From Alsobacter sp964544365 (lineage in GTDB: Bacteria > Pseudomonadota > Alphaproteobacteria > Rhizobiales > Beijerinckiaceae), in contig CAZJCW010000078.1 of the NCBI GenBank assembly GCA_964544365.1, positions 1-16,448 of the forward strand: 16,448 bases of DNA, read 5' to 3'. Position 1 is the first letter of the stretch; each line of letters starts with the position of its first letter. The position numbers and the translations under genes are program-made. Under the pieces are notes generated by a model. The model searched no databases and was not told the DNA's origin. It saw only the letters and a list, made by a program, of their open reading frames with translations. This document shows, piece by piece, positions 1 through 8,207 of the stretch.

Positions 1-196
1 CTCCTTAGCCGCGCGGTCACCCTCGACAGGGCCAGATGCCTGACAATGCAGCCCGGGTCACACTCCCCCCTCCCCGGTGACCGGCGCAGCCGGTTGGGGC
101 GGGGGACTCAGGGTCATGGTCGCAGCCGGGGAGTGCTCGTGCCGCAGGATCCCGGGCCCTTGAGGCGGGGGCCGGGAGTCGCGGCAGCGCCCCGAA
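1..196. other. Non-coding left edge with two G/C-rich hairpins
   Basis: No convincing gene lies here. Two imperfect inverted repeats are visible. One spans 66-105, with C-runs pairing to G-runs and an inner CCGG/CCGG arm. The other spans 150-177, with TCCCGG-g-CCC pairing to GGG-g-CCGGGA. The second sits 20 nt past the stop of the minus-strand solute-binding protein and could act in its transcription termination, but no T-run follows on that strand. The C/G-run hairpin resembles those in the spacer at 8208-8552, so a dispersed intergenic repeat is possible; that is inference. Confidence 0.4.
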
Positions 197-1696
197 TTAC
201 TCGTCCCAGCTCACCTCGGTGAGGTCGTTCACCGGGATCGGGGCGTTGTCCCACAGGCCCTTCACCTTGGCGTTCCACACCCCGTTCTTCGGCAGCACGA
301 AGAGCCAGGCGTTGACGGCGTCCTCGGCCAGCATGCGCTGCGCCTTGCCGTAGAGTTCGAGGCGCTTGGCCTGGTCCACGGTGCCGGCGAGCTCGGTGTA
401 GAGCGCCTTGTAGGCCGGCGACTTGTAGTCGAAATAGTAGTCGTCGCGGGCAAAGATATCGAGATCCAGCGGCTCGACATGGGCGATGATCGTCATGTCG
501 TAGTTGCGCTGCTTGAACACGTCCGAGAGCCACTGCGCCCATTCCATGGGCACGATCTCGGCCTCGAGCCCCACCTTCTTCAGCTGCGAGGCGATGATCT
601 CGCCGCTGCGGCGCGCATAATCCGGCGGCGGCAGGACGAGGCGCAGCTTCGTGCCGGGCGCGACGCCGGCCTCCTTGAGCAGCGCCTGCGCCTTGGCCGG
701 GTCGTAGGGATAGAGCCCCGTCAGGTCGACATAGCCCGCCGAGGTCGGCGGGAAGTGCGAGCCGATCGGCTTGGCGCCGCCGAACATCGCGCCGTCGATG
801 ATCGCCTTGCGGTCGACGGCATGGTTCACGGCACGCCGCACGCGGACGTCATCGAGCGGCTTCTTGCCGTTGTTCATGGCGAGGATCGTCTCGCCCTCGG
901 TGTTGCCGACGACGACCTTGAAGCGCGGATCGGCGCGGAACTGGTCGAGCTGCTCGGGGGCGGGATAGAGGGGGTAGGCGTCGAGGTCGCCCGACATCAC
1001 GGCCGCGAAGGCGGCGGCGGCGTCGCCGATGATCTTGAACGTCACCTTGTCGAGCTTCGGCGCCGCACCCCAGTAGGTGGGGTTGCGCACCAGCGTCAGG
1101 CTCGCGCCCTTGGCCCAGGAGTCGAACCGGAACGGTCCCGTGCCGACCGGCTTCGCCTTGGCGTCGGCGACGGCGCCCGGAGCGATGATGACGGCCGCGG
1201 GCCAGCCCATGTTGAACAGGAACAACCCGGTCGGCCGCTTCAGCGTCACCTTCAGCGTCGACGGGTCGACGACCTCGACGCTGTCGATGGGCTCGAACAG
1301 GCCCTTCTGCGGGTTCGTGCTGTCGGCGGCGCGGGCGCGATCGAGCGAGGCCTTGACGGCGGCGGCGTCGAAGGCCGAACCGTCATGGAAGGTGACGCCC
1401 TTGCGCAGCGTGAAGGTGTAGGTCTTGCCGTCGGCCGAGATGTCCCACTTCTCGGCCAGGGCCGGCTTCACCTGCCCGGCGCGGTCGATGCGGGTCAGCC
1501 CCTCGTAGACATTGGCGTAGACCACCTCGCCGATGGCCGCCGCGGCGCCGCCGGTGGGATCGAGATGCGGCGGCTCGAGCCGCAGCCCGACGGACAGGTC
1601 CTTCCGCGGGGCCGCCTCCGCCGCGCCCGCCAGGGCGGCAACCGCCACCGAAGCCGCCAGAAACACCCTGCGAGACAGCGCGAAAGCCGAGATCAT
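197..1696 (-). CDS. ABC transporter periplasmic solute-binding protein, family 5 (peptide/nickel/opine type)
   Basis: A 499-aa exported solute receptor of the SBP_bac_5 (DppA/OppA-like) family, which captures small ligands and hands them to a cognate permease. A twin-arginine signal is seen (SRRVFL, residues 8-13, hydrophobic stretch, Ala-rich cleavage region near residue 27), so export as a folded protein via Tat is likely. Family features follow: an early EPPHLDPT segment, YEGLTRID, PALAEKWDIS with YTFTLRKGVTFHDG, VGTGPFRF, and RVRRAVNHAVDRKAI. The start at 1696 has a strong ribosome-binding site (AGGGAGGGG, about 3 nt before ATG); the frame stays open far upstream but only as antisense of the next gene. 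It lies 71 nt downstream of cpdB on the same strand, so co-transcription is plausible. No permease or ATPase is in the window; they may lie to the left. Ligand unknown: the family also binds peptides, opines, metals and glutathione. Confidence 0.88.
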   Translation of the reverse strand: MISAFALSRRVFLAASVAVAALAGAAEAAPRKDLSVGLRLEPPHLDPTGGAAAAIGEVVYANVYEGLTRIDRAGQVKPALAEKWDISADGKTYTFTLRKGVTFHDGSAFDAAAVKASLDRARAADSTNPQKGLFEPIDSVEVVDPSTLKVTLKRPTGLFLFNMGWPAAVIIAPGAVADAKAKPVGTGPFRFDSWAKGASLTLVRNPTYWGAAPKLDKVTFKIIGDAAAAFAAVMSGDLDAYPLYPAPEQLDQFRADPRFKVVVGNTEGETILAMNNGKKPLDDVRVRRAVNHAVDRKAIIDGAMFGGAKPIGSHFPPTSAGYVDLTGLYPYDPAKAQALLKEAGVAPGTKLRLVLPPPDYARRSGEIIASQLKKVGLEAEIVPMEWAQWLSDVFKQRNYDMTIIAHVEPLDLDIFARDDYYFDYKSPAYKALYTELAGTVDQAKRLELYGKAQRMLAEDAVNAWLFVLPKNGVWNAKVKGLWDNAPIPVNDLTEVSWDE

Positions 1697-1767
1697 CAAC
1701 CCCTCCCTGGGCCGTTCATTCGAGCATGCTAGCGACAACCGGGGACGGCCGAAAGATGCCGTGGTGC

Positions 1768-3768
1768 TCACCCGGCGAGGTCGATCCGGAACTTCGCGAA
1801 ACCGTCCGGTCCGTCGCCGGCCGGGGTCGCCTTGAGGCCCTTCGGGATGGCCTTCGCGGCCGAGGGCGACGTGAGGAACGTCACGTCGGGCGTTCCCGGC
1901 ACGGGGGCGAAGCGCCAGTTGCCGTCGGCGACGGGGTCGATCACCTTCTGCTCGACGATGTAGCGCACGATGACGTCGCGGTTGGTGTCGGGCGCGTCGA
2001 TGACGATGGTCTTGCCGTCGGCGCCCGGGAAGTTGCCGCCGCCGCCGGCGCGGTAGTTGTTGGTGGCGACGATGAAGGACGCCGCCTCGTCGATGGGCTT
2101 GCCGTTGAACCGCAGGTCGACGATGCGCCGCGCGTCGGGCGCGACGAGCTTGCCGTTGGCGTCGTAGCGGGAGGGCTGGGTGACGTCGATGGCGTAGGTC
2201 ACCCCGTCGATCACGTCGAAATTGAAGGCCGGGAAAGCCGGGTTGATCAGCGCCTGCTCGCCGGAGGCCGCCGGATCGATGCGGTTGAAGAGGCCGGCCG
2301 AGCGCTCCAGCCACTCCCGCACCTGCGCGCCTGTCACCTTCACCGCCCGGACGGTGTTCGGATAGAGGTAGATGTCGGCGACGTCCTTGATGGCGATCGG
2401 CCCGGCCTTCACGTCGGTGTAGGCGTCCGGCCCGGATCGCCCGCCGCTCTTGAACGGAGCCGCCGCCGACAGGACGGGCAGGTTGCGCAGCTCCGGCATC
2501 GTCGCGGCGATCTGGCTGACGTACCAGGTCTGCGCCTTGCTGACGATCTGCACGGACGGGTCGTCCGCCACCAGCGCGAAGAAGGAGTTGATCGGGTTCT
2601 TCGCCTCGCCGACGGGCTGGCGCACATAGGCCAGCGTCGCCTCGTGGTCGGCCTTCACCGCGGCGACGATCGGCGCGCTGCTCTCGACCTTCGCCACGAT
2701 CACGCGGTCCTTGCGCTCGTAGATCGGCCGCGCCTCGGTGCGGAAGGCGCCGACCTGCCAGCCGTCGCCGTTGCGCTCGAGGTCGATGTCCACGATGCCG
2801 AGGTGGCTGCCCCAGAAGCCCGCCATCACCGCCGGGACGCCGTGCAGCGTGCCTTTCTCCGCGTCGACGCCCGGGATGCCGGCGAAGTCCTTGCCCGGGA
2901 ACACCTTGTGCTGGTGGCCGGTCAGGATCACGTCGATGCCGGGCACGCGGGCAAGGTGAAGGGCCGCGTTCTCCTCGCCGCCGCGCCGTTCGCCGCCCTC
3001 GATGCCCGAATGGCACAGCGCGACGACGATGTCGGTCTGGCGCGCGAGATCCGGGACGAACCGGTTCGCCGCGTCCACGATGTCCGTGGCGCTCAGCTTG
3101 CCGGCGAGATGCCCCTGGTCCCACTGCATGATCTGCGGCGGCACGAAGCCGATGACGCCGACCTTGATCCGCTGCTTCGCTCCCGATTCGTCGACGACCT
3201 CCCGGTCGAAGATCATCGTCGGCCGCAGCAGCGGCGCCCCGTCCGCCTTCATGATGTTGGCGCACACGAAGGGGAAGCGCGCCCCCGACAGGGCGAACCC
3301 GAGGTAGCTCAATCCATAGTTGAATTCGTGGTTGCCCACCGTCGCGCAGACGTAGTCGAGCTCATTCATCCCGGCGAACATGGGATGCACTTCGCCCGCC
3401 TTGACGCCCTTCTTGTAGGCCAGGAAGTCGCCCATCGGGCTGCCCTGGATCAGGTCGCCATTGTCGAACAGCAGGCTGTTCTTCGCCTCGGCACGGGCCG
3501 CCCGGATCAGGCTCGCCGTGCGCGCCAGCCCGAGCGTGTCGTCGGGCTTGTCCCGGTAGTAGTCGTAGGGCAGCACGTTCACGTGGAGGTCTGTCGTCTC
3601 CATGATCCGCAGCTTGACCCGCGACCCCGTCTGCGCGAGGGCGGGCACCGTGGCGGTCACGGCCGCCAGGACCGTCGCGCCGCCGCCGACGATCACGTCG
3701 CGGCGCGTCAGGTCCGACGTTCCCGACAGCAGGGTCGCGCGACGGTCGGGGGGAGGGCGGCGGCTCAT
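1768..3768 (-). CDS. cpdB: Bifunctional 2',3'-cyclic-nucleotide 2'-phosphodiesterase/3'-nucleotidase (CpdB-like, 5'-nucleotidase superfamily)
   Basis: A 666-aa periplasmic metallophosphoesterase, close to E. coli CpdB in length (about 650). Family members hydrolyse 2',3'-cyclic nucleotides from RNA breakdown and then the 3'-phosphate, releasing nucleosides. The N-terminal dimetal domain shows D60-x-H62, FDNGDLIQG (about 102-109), GNHE (145-148), CHSG (252-255) and GHQH (284-287). The C-terminal nucleotide-binding domain contains NNYRAGGGGNFPG from about residue 570. The N terminus carries a Tat-like signal (TRRDVI, 21-26) ending near ALAQTG, unlike the Sec signal of E. coli CpdB. The start at 3768 is chosen because the signal follows directly and GGAGA lies 8 nt upstream; an in-frame start at 3900 would add 44 residues ahead of the signal and precede the proposed promoter. 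It is divergent from the purine operon, so a nucleoside-salvage role is an inference from context. A 5'-nucleotidase specificity cannot be excluded. Confidence 0.9.
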   Translation of the reverse strand: MSRRPPPDRRATLLSGTSDLTRRDVIVGGGATVLAAVTATVPALAQTGSRVKLRIMETTDLHVNVLPYDYYRDKPDDTLGLARTASLIRAARAEAKNSLLFDNGDLIQGSPMGDFLAYKKGVKAGEVHPMFAGMNELDYVCATVGNHEFNYGLSYLGFALSGARFPFVCANIMKADGAPLLRPTMIFDREVVDESGAKQRIKVGVIGFVPPQIMQWDQGHLAGKLSATDIVDAANRFVPDLARQTDIVVALCHSGIEGGERRGGEENAALHLARVPGIDVILTGHQHKVFPGKDFAGIPGVDAEKGTLHGVPAVMAGFWGSHLGIVDIDLERNGDGWQVGAFRTEARPIYERKDRVIVAKVESSAPIVAAVKADHEATLAYVRQPVGEAKNPINSFFALVADDPSVQIVSKAQTWYVSQIAATMPELRNLPVLSAAAPFKSGGRSGPDAYTDVKAGPIAIKDVADIYLYPNTVRAVKVTGAQVREWLERSAGLFNRIDPAASGEQALINPAFPAFNFDVIDGVTYAIDVTQPSRYDANGKLVAPDARRIVDLRFNGKPIDEAASFIVATNNYRAGGGGNFPGADGKTIVIDAPDTNRDVIVRYIVEQKVIDPVADGNWRFAPVPGTPDVTFLTSPSAAKAIPKGLKATPAGDGPDGFAKFRIDLAG

Positions 3769-4054
3769 CGGGATCGTCTCCGGGTCGTTCGGGATGCCGG
3801 TTTCGGCCGTGTGAGCCTCCTGCGCCGGATCCCTGCACGGCAAGGGTGTATTTAAAGCCAGATTATGCAGGGATTGCGTGGCGAACCAATGGCGATTCAC
3901 AGGCGCACGACGGAAAAGGCCGCGCTTCCGGTTCCCTTATTGGGATGTCTGTGAACTTGATTCCGGTGCATTTGCCCGCCTGAGCGAATCTTGCGCGCCC
4001 GCGTGACGAAACTCTGCGCTTTGGCCCGCGAAAGTCCTTTGGCATCATGGCGCC
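3769..4054. promoter_or_regulatory. Divergent control region between cpdB and uraH
   Basis: This 286-nt stretch separates two divergently read genes and holds no convincing ORF. It contains a relatively AT-rich core (about 3845-3970). A perfect inverted repeat has arms TTCACAG (3896-3902) and CTGTGAA (3949-3955), 46 nt apart; this could be two half-sites for a regulator controlling both directions. I could not identify a clean plus-strand -35/-10 pair for uraH. No known regulator motif was recognised. Confidence 0.4.
3862..3889 (-). promoter_or_regulatory. Candidate sigma70-type promoter of cpdB
   Basis: On the minus strand TTGGTT is followed after 16 nt by CATAAT (5 of 6 matches to the -10 consensus; the -35 is weak). 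This would start transcription near 3855, giving a leader of about 85 nt before the cpdB ATG at 3768. The stretch is AT-richer than its surroundings. Pattern match only. Confidence 0.3.
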
Positions 4055-4396
4055 ATGAAACTCACGACCCACGTTCTCGACACGGCCTCCGGCCGCCCCG
4101 CCGCCGCCATGCGAATCGTCCTGACCCGTCTCGCCGACGGGGCGGTGCTCGCGGACCGTCGCACCAATGCCGATGGCAGGATCGACGGCCCGCTGCTGGA
4201 GGGCGCCTCGGCCGCGCCGGGCCCCTACGAACTCGCCTTTCACGTCGCGGAGTATTTCCGCTCACGGGGAGCCGAACTCCCCGATCCGCCGTTCCTTGAC
4301 ATCGTGCCGCTGCGCTTCGCCATGGCGGAAAACGCGCATTACCACGTGCCCCTGCTCGTTTCGCCCTGGTCGTTCTCGACCTACCGCGGGAGCTGA
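4055..4396 (+). CDS. uraH: 5-hydroxyisourate hydrolase
   Basis: A 113-aa transthyretin-related enzyme that hydrolyses 5-hydroxyisourate, the product of urate oxidation, to OHCU. The whole family signature is present: THVLDTASGRPA at the N terminus (His6), RRTNADGR (about 35-42), HYHVPLLVSPWSFSTY, and the invariant C-terminal tetrapeptide YRGS. Length matches bacterial cytosolic HIUases (about 110-120 aa); no signal peptide is seen. The start at 4055 fits the family N terminus. A nearby ATG at 4047 is out of frame and stops after three codons. The Shine-Dalgarno sequence is poor. Only 3 nt separate its stop from the xdhA start, so the two are surely co-transcribed. It is the first gene of the purine array, far from its pathway partner uraD at the other end. 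Confidence 0.96.
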   Translation: MKLTTHVLDTASGRPAAAMRIVLTRLADGAVLADRRTNADGRIDGPLLEGASAAPGPYELAFHVAEYFRSRGAELPDPPFLDIVPLRFAMAENAHYHVPLLVSPWSFSTYRGS

Positions 4397-4399
4397 ACC

Positions 4400-5887
4400 A
4401 TGAAGGGCGCGCGGGACGCCGTCCGGATTCTGCGGCGGGGCAGGGTGCTAGACCTCTCGGGTCATGCGCCGCGGACCACGCTGCTCGACTGGCTGCGCCT
4501 CCACGAGCGCAGCTGCGGGACGAAGGAGGGGTGCGGCGAGGGCGACTGTGGCGCCTGTACCGTCATGCTGGGCCGCCTGCGCGACGGCCGCCTCGTCTAC
4601 GAGCCCGTCAACGCCTGCATCTTCCTCCTCGGCCAGGCCGATGGATGCGAAGTCGTCACCGTGGAAGACCTGGCGGTCGGGGGCGTGCTGCATCCCGTGC
4701 AGCAGGCGATGGTCGACCACCACGGCTCGCAATGCGGCTTCTGCACGCCCGGCATCGTCATGAGCCTCGCCACGCTCTACCACGAGGGCGAACGCCCGGT
4801 GACGCGGGAAGCGGTGAACGACGCGCTCGCCGGCAATCTCTGCCGCTGCACGGGGTATCGCCCGATCGTCGACGCCGCGCTGGAGGCCTGCGCGGGACCG
4901 GCAGCCGATGCGATCGCCGCCCGCCGCAGCCAGACCGAGGCGACGCTGGCGGAACTGGCCGACGGGCGCGACCTCTTCGTCGGCACGGCGGACGCCTTCT
5001 ACGCGGCCCCGGCGACGGAGGACTCCCTCGCCGCGCTGGCGCTGGAGCATCCGGACGCCACCTTCGTCGCCGGCGCGACCGACGTCGGCCTGTGGATCAC
5101 CAAGGCCCTCGCGCCCATCGGCAAGATCATCGGCCTCGGCCGTGTCGCCGGGCTGGACGGCATCGAGGATCTCGGCCACGCGGTCGTCTTCGGCGCCGGC
5201 GCGAGCCATGCGCGGGCCATGCCGGTCCTCGCGGCCATGGACCCGGACCTGCGGGAGCTGATGCGCCGGTTCGGATCGGCGCAGGTGCGCGCCTCCGGCA
5301 CGGTCGGCGGCAACATCGCCAACGGCTCGCCCATCGGCGATCTGCCGCCGGCCCTGATCGCGCTCGGCGCCGAAGTGCTTCTGCGCAAGGGTGACCGCGT
5401 CCGGACGTTGCCGCTGGAGGACTTCTTCCTGGCCTACCGCAAGCAGGACAGGGAGCCCGGCGAGTTCGTCGTCAGCCTGATCGTCCGCAAGCCCGGACCG
5501 GCCGACCGGATCCGGGTCTTCAAGGTGTCGAAGCGGCTCGACGAGGATATTTCCTCGGTGATGATGGCCTGCCTCGTGACCGTCGAGGAGCACCGTATCG
5601 TCGCCGCCCGCGTCGCCTTCGGCGGCATGGCCGGCACGCCGAAGCGCGCTCCCGCGGTCGAGGCGGCCATGGCACAGGCGTCGCTGAGTGACGGCACCAC
5701 CTGGCGCAGGGCGGGCGAGGCCGTGGCCGCGGACTTCACGCCCCTCGACGACCATCGCGCCTCGGCCGCCTATCGGATGCAGGTGGCAAAGAACCTCGTC
5801 GTGAAGGCGCTGGCCGAAATCGCCGGCGCGCCGACCGGTGCGACGCGCATCGCGGGCCTTCGCGAAGCGGCGCGGGCCGCGGAGTAG
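4400..5887 (+). CDS. xdhA: Xanthine dehydrogenase small subunit (2Fe-2S and FAD)
   Basis: A 495-aa electron-transfer subunit of xanthine dehydrogenase, which oxidises hypoxanthine to xanthine and urate. The N-terminal plant-type 2Fe-2S domain has the C45-x4-C50-x2-C53 pattern with C73. The second, helical 2Fe-2S domain has C112-x2-C115 (CGFCTPG) and C148-x-C150 (CRCTGYRP). The FAD domain follows with TFVAGATDVGL (221-231) and the flavin loop GGNIANGSPIGDLPPALIALG (303-323), then the CO dehydrogenase flavoprotein C-terminal domain. All eight cluster cysteines are intact. The start at 4400 has GGGAG upstream and the usual xdhA N terminus (RDAVRILRRG). Length equals the Rhodobacter-type two-subunit enzyme. 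It is followed within 4 nt by xdhB. Electrons would pass from Mo through both clusters to FAD and NAD+ in the cytosol. Confidence 0.97.
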   Translation: MKGARDAVRILRRGRVLDLSGHAPRTTLLDWLRLHERSCGTKEGCGEGDCGACTVMLGRLRDGRLVYEPVNACIFLLGQADGCEVVTVEDLAVGGVLHPVQQAMVDHHGSQCGFCTPGIVMSLATLYHEGERPVTREAVNDALAGNLCRCTGYRPIVDAALEACAGPAADAIAARRSQTEATLAELADGRDLFVGTADAFYAAPATEDSLAALALEHPDATFVAGATDVGLWITKALAPIGKIIGLGRVAGLDGIEDLGHAVVFGAGASHARAMPVLAAMDPDLRELMRRFGSAQVRASGTVGGNIANGSPIGDLPPALIALGAEVLLRKGDRVRTLPLEDFFLAYRKQDREPGEFVVSLIVRKPGPADRIRVFKVSKRLDEDISSVMMACLVTVEEHRIVAARVAFGGMAGTPKRAPAVEAAMAQASLSDGTTWRRAGEAVAADFTPLDDHRASAAYRMQVAKNLVVKALAEIAGAPTGATRIAGLREAARAAE

Positions 5888-5891
5888 GATC

Positions 5892-8207
5892 ATGAGCGCG
5901 CTTCCCGATGACGAGCTGCCGCTGCGCCATGTCCGCCAGCCTCTGCCGCACGATTCCGCCTCCAAGCACGTCCAGGGCGCTGCGCTCTACATCGACGACC
6001 TGCCCGAGCCCGAGGGCACGCTTCACGTCGCCATCGGCGGCGCGCCGGTCGCGCGCGGCCGCCTGACGGGCATGGACCTCGACGCCGTGCGGGACTTCCC
6101 GGGCGTCGTCGCCGTGCTCACGGCGGCCGATGTGCCCGGCAAGAACGACATTTCCCCCGCAAAGGGCGATGAACCCGCATTGGCGGCGGGAGAGGTGTTG
6201 TTCCATGGCCAGCCGGTCTTCGCCGTCGTCGCGACGACCCGGGACGCCGCCCGCCGCGCGGCGCGCCTCGGCAAGGTCATGGTCGAGGCGGAACGCCCGA
6301 GCGTCTCGGTGGAGGATGCGCTCGAGCGTGCCGAAACCGTTCTGCCCGACTACGTGTTTCGCCGCGGCGACGCCGCGGCTGCGCTGCGCGCGGCGCCCCA
6401 CCGTCTCGAAGGCAGCTTCCGGATCGGTGGCCAGGAGCACTTCTACCTCGAGGGACAGGTCGCCTTCGCCCTGCCGGGGGAGGACGGGTCCGTCCATGTC
6501 CATTCCTCCACCCAGCACCCCACCGAGGTGCAGCATGTCTGCGCCCGCGTCCTCGGCCTGCCGGACGCCCTGGTGACGGCCGAGGTCCGCCGCATGGGCG
6601 GCGGCTTCGGCGGCAAGGAGAGCCAGGCCACCCAGTGGGCGGCCCTCGCCGCGCTCGCGGCCGTGCGCACCGGCCGGCCCTGCAAGCTGCGGCTCGACCG
6701 CGACGACGACATGGCCCTGACCGGGAAGCGCCACGACTTCCGCGTCGACTGGGCGGTCGGCTTCGACGATTCAGGCCGGATCGGCGTCGCGGCGATGGAG
6801 TTCCTCGCGCGCTGCGGTTGCTCCGCCGATCTCAGCCAGGGCGTCGTCGACCGGACGATGTTCCATGCCGACTCGAGCTATTTCCTCCCGGAACTGGCCA
6901 TCGGCTCCAAGAGGCTGAAGACGAACACGGTGTCCAACACCGCTTTCCGCGGCTTCGGCGGCCCGCAGGGCATGCTGGCGATGGAGCGACTTGTCGACGC
7001 CGTGGCCTGGCGGCTGGGCATGGACCCGCTCGACGTCCGACTTGCCAACCACTACGGCGAGGGCCGCGACGTCACGCCCTATGGCATGACCGTGGAGGAC
7101 CACGACGTCGGGCGCCGTCTCCTCGCGGAACTGGAGGTCTCTTCCGACTATCGCGCCCGGCGGGACGCCGTGGCGGCGTTCAACGCCACATCGCCGATCC
7201 TGCGCAGGGGCCTGGCGCTCACGCCGGTGAAGTTCGGCATATCGTTCACGCTCACCCACCTCAACCAGGCCGGCGCACTGGTCCACGTCTATGCCGACGG
7301 TTCCGTGCAGCTCAACCATGGCGGCACGGAAATGGGGCAGGGCCTCAACCAGAAGGTGGCGCAGATCGTGGCCGAGGAATTCGGCATCGGCATGGAGCGC
7401 GTCCGCATCACCGCGACCACCACCGACAAGGTGCCCAACACCGCGCCCACCGCCGCATCGTCCGGATCCGACCTCAACGGCAAGGCCGCCCAGATCGCCG
7501 CGCGGCAGATCCGCGACCGGCTGGCGGACCTGGCCGGCAGTCTTTTCGGTGTCCCGGCCGCCGAGGTGGCCTTTCGCGACGACCGGGTCTTCGCCGGCAA
7601 TGAGAGCATGGCGTTCGGCGACCTGACCCGCCGCGCCTATGTCGAGCGGGTCCATATGTCCGCCGCCGGCTACTACCGCACCCCCAAGGTGGTGTGGGAT
7701 CGCGACAAGGTTCGCGGCCGGCCCTTCTACTACTTTGCCTACGGCGCGTGCTGCGCCGAAGTGGTCGTCGACACGCTCACAGGCGAGAACCGGGTGACCC
7801 GCGTCGACATCCTGCATGATGTCGGCCGCTCGCTGAACCCGGCCATCGACATCGGCCAGATCGAGGGCGGCTTCGTGCAGGGCATGGGCTGGCTGACCAC
7901 CGAGGAACTCGTCTACGACGGGCAGGGCCGGCTGCGGACGCACGCGCCCTCGACCTACAAGATCCCTGTCGCCTCGGACGTGCCCGCCGACTTGCGCGTG
8001 CGTCTCTTCGACGGCGCCAACCGGGAGGACACGGTGTACCGCTCCAAGGCGGTGGGCGAGCCGCCGGTGATGCTGGCCAACGCGGTGTTCTGCGCCATCG
8101 CCGACGCCCTCCACTCGCTCGCGCCCGGCCGGCCTGTCCCGCTCGACGCTCCCGCGACACCCGAGGCGATCCTCAAGGCGGCCATGGCCCTTCAGGACGA
8201 CCGCTGA
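5892..8207 (+). CDS. xdhB: Xanthine dehydrogenase molybdopterin-binding large subunit
   Basis: A 771-aa molybdenum-cofactor subunit carrying the substrate site. Visible motifs: QEHFYLE (181-187; its last Glu corresponds to the substrate-binding Glu of the family), the Moco loop GGGFGGKES (236-244), AFRGFGGPQG (351-360, containing the substrate-orienting Arg353), MGQGLNQKV (481-489), and KAVGEPP (719-725), whose Glu723 matches the catalytic Glu of the Rhodobacter and bovine enzymes. The chain looks full length and unbroken. The start at 5892 is favoured by GGAGTAGGA just upstream and by the normal N terminus (LRHVRQPLPHDSASKHV). Assembly is expected as an XdhA2B2 heterotetramer whose Moco is supplied through XdhC, encoded next after an unusually long spacer. 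Presence of the Arg and Glu pair supports a purine rather than aldehyde substrate. Confidence 0.97.
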   Translation: MSALPDDELPLRHVRQPLPHDSASKHVQGAALYIDDLPEPEGTLHVAIGGAPVARGRLTGMDLDAVRDFPGVVAVLTAADVPGKNDISPAKGDEPALAAGEVLFHGQPVFAVVATTRDAARRAARLGKVMVEAERPSVSVEDALERAETVLPDYVFRRGDAAAALRAAPHRLEGSFRIGGQEHFYLEGQVAFALPGEDGSVHVHSSTQHPTEVQHVCARVLGLPDALVTAEVRRMGGGFGGKESQATQWAALAALAAVRTGRPCKLRLDRDDDMALTGKRHDFRVDWAVGFDDSGRIGVAAMEFLARCGCSADLSQGVVDRTMFHADSSYFLPELAIGSKRLKTNTVSNTAFRGFGGPQGMLAMERLVDAVAWRLGMDPLDVRLANHYGEGRDVTPYGMTVEDHDVGRRLLAELEVSSDYRARRDAVAAFNATSPILRRGLALTPVKFGISFTLTHLNQAGALVHVYADGSVQLNHGGTEMGQGLNQKVAQIVAEEFGIGMERVRITATTTDKVPNTAPTAASSGSDLNGKAAQIAARQIRDRLADLAGSLFGVPAAEVAFRDDRVFAGNESMAFGDLTRRAYVERVHMSAAGYYRTPKVVWDRDKVRGRPFYYFAYGACCAEVVVDTLTGENRVTRVDILHDVGRSLNPAIDIGQIEGGFVQGMGWLTTEELVYDGQGRLRTHAPSTYKIPVASDVPADLRVRLFDGANREDTVYRSKAVGEPPVMLANAVFCAIADALHSLAPGRPVPLDAPATPEAILKAAMALQDDR

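Noticed and set aside
197..3265. A single minus-strand frame of about 1022 codons including the solute-binding protein
   Set aside because: The N-terminal half is Arg/Gly-rich translation of the wrong frame of cpdB. The real protein begins at 1696 with a strong ribosome-binding site and a signal peptide.
1726..3855. Long plus-strand open frame opposite cpdB (about 709 codons)
   Set aside because: Antisense shadow with Arg/Val/Asp/His bias and no family resemblance, while the minus strand encodes an intact metallophosphoesterase.
3769..3900. 44-residue N-terminal extension of CpdB from 3900
   Set aside because: It would bury the Tat signal inside the chain and starts upstream of the proposed promoter.
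4448..5965. Minus-strand open frame opposite xdhA (about 505 codons)
   Set aside because: Antisense shadow of a gene with all eight Fe-S cysteines and FAD motifs intact.
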